Of a stretch of DNA of 64,000 nt, positions 33,400 to 42,401 are shown piece after piece. Source of the DNA: Selenomonadaceae bacterium (GTDB lineage: Bacteria > Bacillota > Negativicutes > Selenomonadales > Selenomonadaceae). A model generated the notes under the pieces. It had not been told where the DNA came from, did not search any database, and was given only the letters and a program-made list of their open reading frames with translations. Where the stretch lies: assembly GCA_024698045.1 (NCBI GenBank), contig JAILRS010000011.1, positions 55,549-119,548 of the forward strand. The letters are read 5' to 3'. The position numbers and the translations under genes are program-made. Position 1 is the stretch's first letter; each line of letters opens with the position of its first letter.

Positions 33400-35580
33400 A
33401 TGAAGTGGAACATTCAAAAAAGACTGCTCGTCCTCGTTTTAATCGCGGGGATATTGTCATTTCTGACTTTGAGCGGTCTTTCTTTTTACAATGTGAATAT
33501 CATGCGCGACGAGATGGATGATTTGGGCGATGAAATAGGTAAGACAGGGGCACTCTTAACAAAAAATTTGGTAACCTATCAACTTAAATCCATGCTCGGC
33601 GAATTGGCAATGGCAAGGGCGGATTTCATAGATAACGAAATAAAAATTATCAGTCAAGATGTTCAAATTATATCCGAATCCATGACCGATATGATGAAGA
33701 ATCCTTATAAGTATAAGCCGATAAACTTAGCGGATCCGCGTGAAAAATCCTTCAAAAATTTTGAACCCTATATAACATATTCGCCGGAGTATTATTTTGG
33801 CGACATGACACCCGAAAAAATTTCGCCCGAATTAAAACAAGAAATTGCGATTGCCGGAAATATTTACACAATCTTGACCCCGATTGCGAAAAGTTTTGGT
33901 ATGTACAAATCTTCTTTCTATGTCGGCTCCCGAAAAGGTTATTTCATTTGCGTCAGCGTTTACCCCAAAAACAAGGGCGAACTTCCCATGGAACCCGATG
34001 AAATTTACAAATACGATTGCCGTCAACGTCCGTGGTACAAAATTGCCATTAACGAAACAAAACCGGTCTTCTCCGATTTGTACGATCATATAGTTGACGA
34101 CAATTTTAAACTTATCGGCTGTTCGCAAGTCTATTACGATAATAACGGCGTCGCCGGTGTTGTGGGGCTTGACGTTTCCAATGCCGATATTTACAAAACA
34201 ATTTCCGAAACCGCGATAGGCGAAAACGGTTTCAGTTTTGTTATGAACAAAGACGGCGAAGTTATCATGTCTTCGCGTTCCGAAGGTGAACTTTCCGCTA
34301 AAGTGGGAATGAAAGATTTGCGGCTTAGCAATGAGGAAAGTTTATCTACCGCGGCAAAAAAAATGACCAGCGGTGAAGAAGGCATAATGAATGTCATCGT
34401 AGACGGCGAAGAATATCTTCTTGCGTTCGCGCCGATGGAGACAATCGGTTGGAGTTTCGGCACACTCACTTTGCGTAAAGATATTGACAGTGCCGCCGAA
34501 GACAGTCGAGAATATTTTTTGCTACAGATTGATAAATTTACTTCCCATCTACGGAATCAATATTTGTTGATGACATTGTTTAAAGCACTCTTACTTTCGG
34601 TGCTGCTCTACTTTTTGGTCGTATGGAGCAATAAACTTTCTCGGAAATTACTGCAACCTATACAAGAATTATCCGACGGCGTTCGCGAAATTGCTCAGGG
34701 TAATTTAGATAAGAAATTGAATATCAAAACGGGCGACGAAATTGAACACTTGGCGATTTGTTTCAATACAATGACCGACGAATTAAAAACGTACATGGAA
34801 AATTTGAAACGCGTGACGACCGAAAAGGAACGTATCGCCACCGAACTTGATGTCGCCAAAGATATTCAGAACGGTATGTTGCCGAAGGAAATGCCGGCGC
34901 GTGAGGATTTTGATTTATTCGCGACAATGACACCGGCTAAAGAAGTCGGCGGCGACTTCTATGATTTCTACATGCTTGACGAAACACATTTGGCGATAAC
35001 CGTCGCGGATGTTTCGGGCAAAGGAATTCCGGCCGCGCTCTTCATGGTCATTTCCAAAACCATTTTGAAAAATTTCGTCGTGTCAATGTATAACATCAAC
35101 GGGCTTGCGGAAGTTATCGAACGTGCCAATGAAAAACTTTGCGCAAATAATGACGCCATGATGTTTGTCACGGCCTTTATCGGTGTCTTGGATTTGGAGA
35201 CCGGTGAATTTGTTTACGTCAACGCGGGACACAATCCGCCCGTAATTTATCACGCCGAAGAAAATCACTGCGACTTCCTCGACGTCAAAAAAAATCTGGT
35301 ATTGGGGCCTATCGACGGTATGCCTTTCGTCGAACAGAAAATTACTTTCAAACGCGGCGATTTGATTTTCCTCTACACCGACGGCGTAACGGAAGCTTTG
35401 AACGTAAGGGACGAGGAGTATTTGCCCGACAGGTTGATAGCCTTCATGAATAAAACGGATTGCCGCGCCGATTTGCATGACTTGCTCAAAAATATTCGTG
35501 CCGATGTTGCGGATCACGTTGGCGAAGCGGAACAATCCGATGATATCACAATGTTTGCTTTACGTTTCAAGGGTAAGTAA
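33400..35580 (+). CDS. Membrane dCache-HAMP-PP2C (SpoIIE-type) phosphatase
   Basis: 726 residues. Membrane helix 1 (about 9-29), a large extracytoplasmic dCache-like sensor (about 35-380), helix 2 (about 393-411), HAMP (about 412-470) and a PP2C/SpoIIE domain with MTPAKEVGGDFYDFY, VADVSGKGIPAALFM and a C-terminal FLYTDGVTEA. It should dephosphorylate the STAS protein in response to an outside ligand, completing the partner switch. It starts 9 bases after the RsbW-like gene and ends 32 bases before mqnC. Confidence 0.9.
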   Translation: MKWNIQKRLLVLVLIAGILSFLTLSGLSFYNVNIMRDEMDDLGDEIGKTGALLTKNLVTYQLKSMLGELAMARADFIDNEIKIISQDVQIISESMTDMMKNPYKYKPINLADPREKSFKNFEPYITYSPEYYFGDMTPEKISPELKQEIAIAGNIYTILTPIAKSFGMYKSSFYVGSRKGYFICVSVYPKNKGELPMEPDEIYKYDCRQRPWYKIAINETKPVFSDLYDHIVDDNFKLIGCSQVYYDNNGVAGVVGLDVSNADIYKTISETAIGENGFSFVMNKDGEVIMSSRSEGELSAKVGMKDLRLSNEESLSTAAKKMTSGEEGIMNVIVDGEEYLLAFAPMETIGWSFGTLTLRKDIDSAAEDSREYFLLQIDKFTSHLRNQYLLMTLFKALLLSVLLYFLVVWSNKLSRKLLQPIQELSDGVREIAQGNLDKKLNIKTGDEIEHLAICFNTMTDELKTYMENLKRVTTEKERIATELDVAKDIQNGMLPKEMPAREDFDLFATMTPAKEVGGDFYDFYMLDETHLAITVADVSGKGIPAALFMVISKTILKNFVVSMYNINGLAEVIERANEKLCANNDAMMFVTAFIGVLDLETGEFVYVNAGHNPPVIYHAEENHCDFLDVKKNLVLGPIDGMPFVEQKITFKRGDLIFLYTDGVTEALNVRDEEYLPDRLIAFMNKTDCRADLHDLLKNIRADVADHVGEAEQSDDITMFALRFKGK

Positions 35581-35612
35581 ATGCGGCGAAAAATTAAAAG
35601 GAGTGTGCGCAT

Positions 35613-36644
35613 TTGGATTCGCGATTGACGAGCGAAGAGGCATTGAAACTTTTCACGGACGGCGATTTGCTTGAATTGGCTAAACGTGCGGATGAAATTC
35701 GTAAAAAAAAATTCGGAGACGTCGTTACTTTCATCATTGACAGGAACATAAACTATACGAACGTCTGCAAAAACGAATGTAAATTCTGCGCATTCTTCCG
35801 TAAAAAAAATCAGCGCGACGCGTATCTTTTGAGCTATGACGAAATTCTTGCCAAGGTTCGGGAAACGGTAGACGCGGGCGGTACACAACTTATGATTCAG
35901 GGCGGCCTACATCCCGATTTGGATTTAGATTACTACGAAAACATGTTGCGGCTGATAAAAAAGAATTTCGATATAACGATTCACTCGTTCACGGCAACAG
36001 AAATTCAACACTTCGCCAATCGCGCCGGCTTATCGATTTTGGAGACGCTTAAACGCTTGCAGGCGGCAGGGCTCGACAGTTTGCCCGGTGGCGGCGCAGA
36101 AATTTTAGTCGACGAAATACGGCGTAAAATCAGCCCGAAAAAAATTATGACGGATGATTGGCTTGACGTCATGCGCGCAGCACATTCAATCGGTATGGAA
36201 TCGACTGCGACAATGGTTATCGGCTTCGGCGAAACGTTAAGCCAAAGATTGGAACATATGGAAAAAATTCGGCGGCTGCAAGACGAAACGGGCGGCTTTC
36301 GTGCGTTTATCACATGGACGTATCAGCCGATGAATACCGCACTCGGCGGCGAAAAAGTTTCTGCGCAGGATTACATGAAAACTTTGGCGATGACGAGAAT
36401 TTATATGGACAACGTCAAACATATTCAAGGTTCATGGGTCACGCAGGGCGAAAGAATCGGGCAGTTAACTTTAGCGTTCGGCGCGGATGATTTGGGCTCA
36501 ATCATGCTGGAGGAAAATGTAGTGCGTGCGGCAGGGACTTCATTTGATATGTCTACGCGCAAAATGGTTGATTTGATTCGCGGTGCGGGGCGTGTACCTG
36601 CTCAGCGAAATACTTGCTACGAGGTACTGAAGAAATTTGATTAA
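35613..36644 (+). CDS. mqnC: Cyclic dehypoxanthinyl futalosine synthase
   Basis: 343 residues. Radical SAM motif CKNECKFCAFFR (CxxxCxxC), then TQLMIQGGLHPDLDLDYYE, GLDSLPGGGAEIL and ESTATMVIGFGET. This is the MqnC/CofH-type fold and the residues fit MqnC of the futalosine menaquinone route, suggesting anaerobic respiration. The start is TTG 35613 after AGGAGTG. No other mqn gene is near; MqnE or a CofH-like enzyme would look partly similar. Confidence 0.85.
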   Translation: MDSRLTSEEALKLFTDGDLLELAKRADEIRKKKFGDVVTFIIDRNINYTNVCKNECKFCAFFRKKNQRDAYLLSYDEILAKVRETVDAGGTQLMIQGGLHPDLDLDYYENMLRLIKKNFDITIHSFTATEIQHFANRAGLSILETLKRLQAAGLDSLPGGGAEILVDEIRRKISPKKIMTDDWLDVMRAAHSIGMESTATMVIGFGETLSQRLEHMEKIRRLQDETGGFRAFITWTYQPMNTALGGEKVSAQDYMKTLAMTRIYMDNVKHIQGSWVTQGERIGQLTLAFGADDLGSIMLEENVVRAAGTSFDMSTRKMVDLIRGAGRVPAQRNTCYEVLKKFD

Positions 36645-36695
36645 TCGTTAAGATTGCCGTTCGTTGGAGCGCAAAGCAAAATCGGAGGTGAGTCG

Positions 36696-37790
36696 GTGGA
36701 CGATAACAACAGAAGACATAATCTGCAGAAAAATTTACGGAAAATGATTCGTACAACAAAACAAAACGATATCGAAAGAGCTCTGCGATATATGATTCAG
36801 ACCACTCACTCAACCGATTTAAAAAATGCCTTCAATAAAATGATTGGCGTAACTCGTTCGCTTGATAAGGAAGTAGACGAATGCGAAAGGCAACAGGAAA
36901 AAAATGTGGCGGACGCCTTCCGCAATATGATTCAGTTGACACACTCTCTTGAACGTGACAGCGAAAACGAAATTATTCGTGAGGAAGCGGCGGACAAAAA
37001 ATTAATCGCGCAAGAAGAAAATAAGGTCGTTGCGACGGACGAAACCAAATTAGAGAAAATCAAGAAAAAATTGCCACGGCGAATCCGAAATTTTCCGGCG
37101 GCCTTCAGGCGTAATCCGAAAGTCGTTATAAAATATTTTCTCGGGATGATTCTCGGGCGCATGTTGGCTATCGTGCTCTACGTTTTGATGGCATTCATAC
37201 CTGCGTTGCCCGTGCCCGATGCCGTGGCGAATATGAGCAAGCCGCCCGCAATTTTCGGAACAGCCTTTAACGCAATGCGCGGCTTTGTCACGGATTTTAA
37301 TTCGCAGATGATAATCACAACGGTAACCAATATCCCTGCGGACATCAACAAACTTTTGCAGAAGATAGGAGAATTTTTTCAGTATTACGCGCGGCGATTC
37401 GCGGCGTTTATCGTTCGCGCCGTCCGTCACCCGAAATTGGCGATTAACGATTTGCACACGCTAATTCACGAAAAAGCACCGTTGTTAATGAGATTGTTGC
37501 GCGGTGGTATCGGCGTATTCTTTTCGCTCCTGCTGATAAAGTTGATGATGATTTTCCTGTTGCCGTTGTTCGGCGGCATTGCCATAACGATTTTGGGCAT
37601 AAAAGTTTCGATAATCCTGGTTGTGGTCGTGCGAATGATTTTGGATAAAATCGGCGAACTTATCGCGAAAATTTTGTTTTCCGTCGCCATACATCTGATT
37701 GATTTGGCGCGGCACATCAATAACACGCGCGCGGTTATAATTTTAAAGTACTATGTCACCGAATTTCTGCGCAAATCCATGAATCCGTAA
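36696..37790 (+). CDS. Unknown membrane protein with N-terminal 16-residue repeats
   Basis: 364 residues from GTG 36696 after GGAGGTGAG. I do not recognise the family. Residues 14-86 hold four copies of a short motif, [LF]xxMIxxTxS, at residues 14, 30, 46 and 75; the first three are exactly 16 residues apart. A charged linker follows to about 130, then a basic stretch and three or four hydrophobic segments (about 143-170, 262-290, 292-320) with amphipathic helices between. This suggests a cytosolic helical repeat head on a membrane base. It follows mqnC by 51 bases and ends at a terminator. Confidence 0.65.
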   Translation: MDDNNRRHNLQKNLRKMIRTTKQNDIERALRYMIQTTHSTDLKNAFNKMIGVTRSLDKEVDECERQQEKNVADAFRNMIQLTHSLERDSENEIIREEAADKKLIAQEENKVVATDETKLEKIKKKLPRRIRNFPAAFRRNPKVVIKYFLGMILGRMLAIVLYVLMAFIPALPVPDAVANMSKPPAIFGTAFNAMRGFVTDFNSQMIITTVTNIPADINKLLQKIGEFFQYYARRFAAFIVRAVRHPKLAINDLHTLIHEKAPLLMRLLRGGIGVFFSLLLIKLMMIFLLPLFGGIAITILGIKVSIILVVVVRMILDKIGELIAKILFSVAIHLIDLARHINNTRAVIILKYYVTEFLRKSMNP

Positions 37791-37803
37791 ACGACAATAA
37801 AAA

Positions 37804-37843
37804 TCCCCGACGGTCGTAAAAAACCGTTGGGGAATATTTTTTT
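37804..37843 (+). terminator. Terminator after the repeat membrane protein gene
   Basis: TCCCCGACGGT and ACCGTTGGGGA form an 11-bp stem around CGTAAAAA, followed by ATATTTTTTT. It lies between convergent transcripts (lysS ends at 37856). Confidence 0.85.
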
Positions 37844-37855
37844 GCGGATAAGTTA

Positions 37856-39358
37856 TTATTCTCTGCCCGTGTCGACTTTCATAGTCGGGAAAAGTAAAAC
37901 GTCGCGAATAGAAGGCGCATCGGTCAAGAGCATAACCAATCTGTCGACGCCGATACCAAGTCCGCCCGTGGGTGGCATACCGAATTCGAGAGCGCGAATA
38001 AAATCTTCGTCCATGACATGCGCTTCGTCGTCACCTGCCTCACGCTGTTTCAATTGGTCTTCAAAGCGCGCGCGTTGATCTATCGGGTCGTTGAGTTCCG
38101 TAAAACCGTTGGCAAGTTCGCGCCCGTAGACAAAGAGTTCAAATCTATCCGTGACGCGCGGATCTTCGGGATTTCTCTTTGCGAGCGGAGATATTTCGGT
38201 AGGATGATGAGTGATGAAGACCGGTTGAATCAAATCTTCTTCGACTTTCTCCTCAAATGCCGCATTCAAAATGCCGCCGATACCGAAACGCTGTTCGTAA
38301 TGCACGCCGATAGAATCAGCCATGGCGCGCGCCTCGTCGACGGTTTCGCATGACATGAAATCTTTGCCCGTCTTATTTTTTACGGCGTCATTCATGCTAA
38401 TTTGTTGCATATTCGCCAAATCAATTTCGACGCCCTGATAATGAATTTTTGTTGTACCGTTGACGGCCTGCGCAGCGGCAAGCACGATACCGCGCGTAAC
38501 GTCAATCAAATCGCGATAATCGCCGTAAGCCTGATAAATTTCGACGGTAGTAAATTCGGGATTGTGGCGGACGTCCATACCCTCATTGCGGAAGACGCGC
38601 CCCATTTCGTAAACGCGTTCAAAGCCGCCGACTATAAGACGTTTCAAATTTAATTCGGTGGCAATGCGCAGATATAAATCGGTATCCAAAGCGTTATGAT
38701 GCGTGATAAACGGACGAGCCGCCGCACCGCCCGCAATGGTCGACAAAACAGGCGTGGCAACCTCGAGAAAATCACGATCGTCCAAATATTTGCGAATGGA
38801 CTTGATAACTTTGTTGCGCCCGATAAAAGTATCACGCACGTCGGGATTCATGATTAAATCTAAGTAGCGTTGACGGTAACGAATTTCCACATCTTTGAGC
38901 CCGTGGAATTTTTCGGGCAGAGGACGCAGAGATTTCGCCAGCAATTTAAAATCTTCAACTCGGACAGTCAATTCGCCGCGTTGAGTTTTGAAAACTTGAC
39001 CGCGTACGCCGATAACATCGCCGATATCCAAAAGTTTGAATTCGCTGTATTTTTCTTCGCCCAAAACATCAAGCTTGAAATAAATTTGCATTGTGCCGGT
39101 CTTGTCGGATAAAGTTGCAAAACTTGCTTTACCGTGACCGCGAATAGCCATGAGTCGCCCCGCGATTGAGACTTCACCTGCGTCCTGTTCGCCCTCGATG
39201 TCGCCGAATTCGGTACGCACATCGGCGGTGTGTCTGCTGACTTCGTAGCGCATGCCGAACGGCTCTACGCCCTTGTCTTTCAATGCCTGAAGTTTATCGC
39301 GACGAATTTTTATCAATTCATTTTCGTCTAAAGTTTCCTGCTGAAATTTTTTCGCCAT
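37856..39358 (-). CDS. lysS: Lysyl-tRNA synthetase, class II
   Basis: 500 residues. N-terminal OB-fold ([21 protein letters not shown]) and class II core with motif 2 [15 protein letters not shown] and motif 3 [12 protein letters not shown]. It charges tRNA-Lys. The ribosome site GGAGG lies in the 3' arm of a terminator hairpin that ends immediately before the ATG. Confidence 0.97.
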   Translation of the reverse strand: MAKKFQQETLDENELIKIRRDKLQALKDKGVEPFGMRYEVSRHTADVRTEFGDIEGEQDAGEVSIAGRLMAIRGHGKASFATLSDKTGTMQIYFKLDVLGEEKYSEFKLLDIGDVIGVRGQVFKTQRGELTVRVEDFKLLAKSLRPLPEKFHGLKDVEIRYRQRYLDLIMNPDVRDTFIGRNKVIKSIRKYLDDRDFLEVATPVLSTIAGGAAARPFITHHNALDTDLYLRIATELNLKRLIVGGFERVYEMGRVFRNEGMDVRHNPEFTTVEIYQAYGDYRDLIDVTRGIVLAAAQAVNGTTKIHYQGVEIDLANMQQISMNDAVKNKTGKDFMSCETVDEARAMADSIGVHYEQRFGIGGILNAAFEEKVEEDLIQPVFITHHPTEISPLAKRNPEDPRVTDRFELFVYGRELANGFTELNDPIDQRARFEDQLKQREAGDDEAHVMDEDFIRALEFGMPPTGGLGIGVDRLVMLLTDAPSIRDVLLFPTMKVDTGRE

Positions 39359-39384
39359 AAAAAAAGCCTCCTTGTATCGGAGGC
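39359..39384 (-). terminator. Terminator whose stem contains the lysS ribosome site
   Basis: On the minus strand GCCTCC-GATACAA-GGAGGC is followed by seven T and then directly by the lysS ATG. The 3' arm GGAGG is 8 bases from the ATG, ideal for a Shine-Dalgarno, so a folded hairpin both ends the purA transcript and hides the lysS site. Confidence 0.8.
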
Positions 39385-39425
39385 ATTTTAACAGAAAAGT
39401 TTAGTTAACTCAACCCGTGACGGAT

Positions 39426-40709
39426 TCAGAAAATATTTTCCAATACGATAGTCTGATCCCGATTGGCACCGACGGAAACGATACCCAAGGCGATTCCGGT
39501 AACTTCCGCCATACGTTCAAGATATTTACGCGCGTTTTCGGGCAAATCTTCGTAGCGACGTATGCCGCTGATATTCGTCTTCCATCCCGCAAAAGTTTCG
39601 TAGACCGGTTCAACTTTCGCCAAAACTTTTAAGCTTGCCGGAATTTCATCCAAAATTTTCCCGTCGACTTTGTAAGCCGTACACATTTTGATTTCGTCAA
39701 AGCCGTCGAGGATATCAAGACGCGTGACCGCCATATAATCAGTGCCCGAAAGTTGTCCTGCGTACTTCACGACGCAAGCATCAAGCCAACCCGTGCGGCG
39801 CGGACGTCCCGTCACCGTTCCGAATTCATGACCTGCCGTGCGAAGTTTATCGCCAATCTCGTTTAACTGTTCTGTCGGGAAAGGTCCTTCGCCTACGCGT
39901 GTGCAGTATGCTTTGACGACGCCGACAACCTTATCGAGTTTTTTGGGCGCGATACCTGCGCCGACACCTACGCCGCCCGATATCGGATGACTTGACGTAA
40001 CATAGGGATATGTGCCGTAGTCGATATCAAGCATTGTAGCCTGTGCACCCTCGAACAGAATTTTTTTGCATTCGTCTACCTGTTTGTTCAGAAGAGCAAT
40101 GGTATCGCAAACGAACGGGCGCAATTTTTCGGCATAACCTTCGTATTCGCGGATAATTTCATCAGCGTCGAGCGGTGCATGATTATAAACTTTTTCGATA
40201 ACCAAATTTTTCATCTTGATGACCGCGCGAACTTTTTCGGCAAATTCTTCACGGTCGATTAAATCGCAGACACGAATGCCGATTCTGTCAGCCTTATCGA
40301 TATAACAGGGGCCTATGCCGCGTTTCGTCGTGCCGATTTTATTTGCGCCGCGCAATTCTTCGCCCAATTCGTCAATGAGTTTATGCCACGGCATGACCAC
40401 ATGCGCACGATTCGACAACTTGATATTTGACGTATCAATGCCGCGCGAATTCATTGAGTCGATTTCTTCAAGCAAACATTGAGGATCCACGACAACGCCG
40501 TTGCCTATGACGCAAGTCGTACCCTTGAACAAAATGCCCGACGGCAGGAGTCTGAGTTTATATTCTTCACCGTTGACGGCGACTGTGTGACCGGCATTGC
40601 TACCGCCCTGAAATCTGACAACCGTGTCAGCCTGCTGAGCCAAATAGTCGACGATTTTGCCCTTACCTTCGTCGCCCCACTGCGCTCCGCTTATTACTAC
40701 CGTTGACAT
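39426..40709 (-). CDS. purA: Adenylosuccinate synthetase
   Basis: 427 residues. GTP-binding GAQWGDEGKGKIVD at the N-terminus, then GGSNAGHT, the IMP-site TTKRGIGPCY and VVKAYCTRVG later. It joins IMP and aspartate to adenylosuccinate. ATG 40709 begins the usual MSTVV; an upstream GTG at 40721 is only one base from the GGGAG and less likely. It is third behind purE and an unknown gene. Confidence 0.96.
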   Translation of the reverse strand: MSTVVISGAQWGDEGKGKIVDYLAQQADTVVRFQGGSNAGHTVAVNGEEYKLRLLPSGILFKGTTCVIGNGVVVDPQCLLEEIDSMNSRGIDTSNIKLSNRAHVVMPWHKLIDELGEELRGANKIGTTKRGIGPCYIDKADRIGIRVCDLIDREEFAEKVRAVIKMKNLVIEKVYNHAPLDADEIIREYEGYAEKLRPFVCDTIALLNKQVDECKKILFEGAQATMLDIDYGTYPYVTSSHPISGGVGVGAGIAPKKLDKVVGVVKAYCTRVGEGPFPTEQLNEIGDKLRTAGHEFGTVTGRPRRTGWLDACVVKYAGQLSGTDYMAVTRLDILDGFDEIKMCTAYKVDGKILDEIPASLKVLAKVEPVYETFAGWKTNISGIRRYEDLPENARKYLERMAEVTGIALGIVSVGANRDQTIVLENIF

Positions 40710-40742
40710 TTCTGCAATCACACTCCCAATTCTCTTAACGTA

Positions 40743-41084
40743 TCATTTATTTTCCTTTACGTATTCGCGCATGAATTTAATTGTGTTATCGGTAAGTACA
40801 TTGTCCTTCTTTTCGTAGTTAATGATTCTGAAGAGCATACCCACGCGCTCGATAATCGGCTTATTGCGTGTGCGGAAAGTTTCGCCGTTAATCGTCAAGT
40901 CTACGCTGTCAACCGAGCGCATGCGATACGAAACGCCTAACAAATCTTTTCCGTCCATAGATTTGATGATGTAACGATATTCCATTTCGCCGACTGCCGT
41001 CGTCCATGTCAATTCGCGATTGATTGCTTGATGTGTCAACACATCGATATATTCGCGAATAATTTCGTGTGTTCTTGTATTCAC
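40743..41084 (-). CDS. Unknown 113-residue protein between purE and purA
   Basis: I do not recognise it. It has no signal peptide or membrane segment and looks like a small alpha/beta protein: helix (about 5-20), several beta strands (about 25-75) including EYRYIIKSMDGKDLLGVSYR, then helices. It starts 12 bases after the purE stop and ends 33 bases before purA, so it is co-transcribed with purine genes. GGGGGAATCACTGTG precedes the start. Confidence 0.75.
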   Translation of the reverse strand: MNTRTHEIIREYIDVLTHQAINRELTWTTAVGEMEYRYIIKSMDGKDLLGVSYRMRSVDSVDLTINGETFRTRNKPIIERVGMLFRIINYEKKDNVLTDNTIKFMREYVKENK

Positions 41085-41096
41085 AGTGATTCCCCC

Positions 41097-41576
41097 TCAG
41101 AGTATACTTTCATTAAGTGCTTTGTCTTTGGCGTCAATTTCCGCCGCCATTTGCTCACGATACGCAGTTAATTTTTCGGCAATATTATTATCTTGCAGAG
41201 CCAAAATTTCAGCGGCAAACAGCGCGGCATTTTTAGCCCCGTTCACTGCCATTGTCGCCACAGGGATTCCGCCGGGCATTTGTACCGTACTCAGGAGCGA
41301 ATCAAGACCCTTGAAAGATTCCGAATTAATCGGCACGCCTATCACGGGACGCGTTGTGAAACTTGCTACAACTCCTGCCAAATGTGCCGCCATTCCTGCC
41401 GCAGCGATAAAAACTTGCGCATCGGATTTTGTAACGAAGTCATGAACTTTCTGCGGTGTGCGATGTGCCGAAGCTACTGTAATTTCTACTTCGATGTCAA
41501 ATTTTTTCAGCGTATCAACCGCCGATTTCATTACTCCCCAATCGCTGTCGCTACCCATTATTATTGCTGTTTTCAT
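41097..41576 (-). CDS. purE: N5-carboxyaminoimidazole ribonucleotide mutase
   Basis: 159 residues. MGSDSDWGVMK, ASAHRTPQK, and AAGMAAHLAGVVA followed by VIGVP are the class I PurE marks. It converts N5-CAIR to CAIR in purine synthesis. No purK or other pur gene except purA is in the window. Confidence 0.96.
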   Translation of the reverse strand: MKTAIIMGSDSDWGVMKSAVDTLKKFDIEVEITVASAHRTPQKVHDFVTKSDAQVFIAAAGMAAHLAGVVASFTTRPVIGVPINSESFKGLDSLLSTVQMPGGIPVATMAVNGAKNAALFAAEILALQDNNIAEKLTAYREQMAAEIDAKDKALNESIL

Positions 41577-41584
41577 TTACAGAA

Positions 41585-42244
41585 TCACTTCCTTTCCGTC
41601 ACGATACTCAAAACTTCTATTGCCTGATTAAAATTATCGTAAACACCTGCGCAGAATTTTTTAATCTTTTCGTCGGGTTTATATTGGTCGACAATCAAAA
41701 TCGGAATACATTTCGCCGCGTGTGCCGCCAAAATTCCGTTGCGACTGTCCTCGAATACGTAACAATCTTGCGGCGTGACATTTATCTTATTGGCAGCACG
41801 AAGGAAGATATCGGGTGCGGGTTTTCCGTTCGTGATTTGATCTCCGCCTACTATCGCATCGAAGTATTTTCGCAAATTTGCCCGTTGCAGATTTTTTTCA
41901 ATCAGTTCCGTCGGCGAACTGCTTGCCACTGCCATTTTGATATTTGTTGCTTTGAAAAACTCGAGAATATTTTCAGTGCCTTCCATGAGTGAAAGTTTTT
42001 CTTCGCTCCATTCGTGCACCAGATTAACCACGCGATTTAAATAAGCTTTTGAGTCGGGGATATTCGGGTAGAATTTTTTTATGACGTTTTCAAATTCATT
42101 GCCGCTCGTACCGCTGATTGCCTCGGTGAAAGCTACACTGGGTTCCTGTCCGAATTCGGGAGCTGCTTTTAACCATGCTTTTCGGTAATAACTTTCTGTA
42201 TCAAAGAGCGTACCATCCATGTCGAATATTGCTCCGTATTGCAT
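41585..42244 (-). CDS. HAD-IA family phosphatase, beta-phosphoglucomutase-like
   Basis: 219 residues. FDMDGTLFDTE (motif I), VASSSPTEL (motif II), a late KPAPDIFLRAA and CYVFEDSRNGILAA (motif III). Subfamily IA with a helical cap; likely a sugar-phosphate phosphatase or mutase, substrate unknown. First gene of the HAD-purE-unknown-purA unit, with its own promoter. Confidence 0.87.
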   Translation of the reverse strand: MQYGAIFDMDGTLFDTESYYRKAWLKAAPEFGQEPSVAFTEAISGTSGNEFENVIKKFYPNIPDSKAYLNRVVNLVHEWSEEKLSLMEGTENILEFFKATNIKMAVASSSPTELIEKNLQRANLRKYFDAIVGGDQITNGKPAPDIFLRAANKINVTPQDCYVFEDSRNGILAAHAAKCIPILIVDQYKPDEKIKKFCAGVYDNFNQAIEVLSIVTERK

Positions 42245-42281
42245 ATAGAAAAAACCTCCGTTAATCCGTTATTTCGGTTAG

Positions 42282-42310
42282 ATAATACCAAATTCCTTGT
42301 GTCAATGCAA
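42282..42310 (-). promoter_or_regulatory. Promoter of the HAD-purE-purA unit
   Basis: On the minus strand TTGCAT (42310-42305) and TATTAT (42287-42282) are 17 bases apart, 37 bases before the HAD start and downstream of the trp terminator. No PurR-box-like palindrome was evident. Confidence 0.55.
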
Positions 42311-42352
42311 TCAAGTAAAAATTTTTAGAACGCCGATTGAAGTCACCGTCGC

Positions 42353-42381
42353 AAAAAAAAGTCGCCCTAATTTGAGCGACT
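42353..42381 (-). terminator. Terminator after trpB
   Basis: On the minus strand AGTCGC and GCGACT pair around TCAAATTAGG, followed by seven T. It ends the ilvD-murB-trp unit 20 bases past trpB. Confidence 0.8.
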
Positions 42382-42401
42382 CACATATAGAATTCACAAA
42401 G

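Noticed and set aside
39359..39425. T-box leader for lysS
   Set aside because: The gap is only 67 bases and holds a simple hairpin; no T-box sequence or specifier loop.
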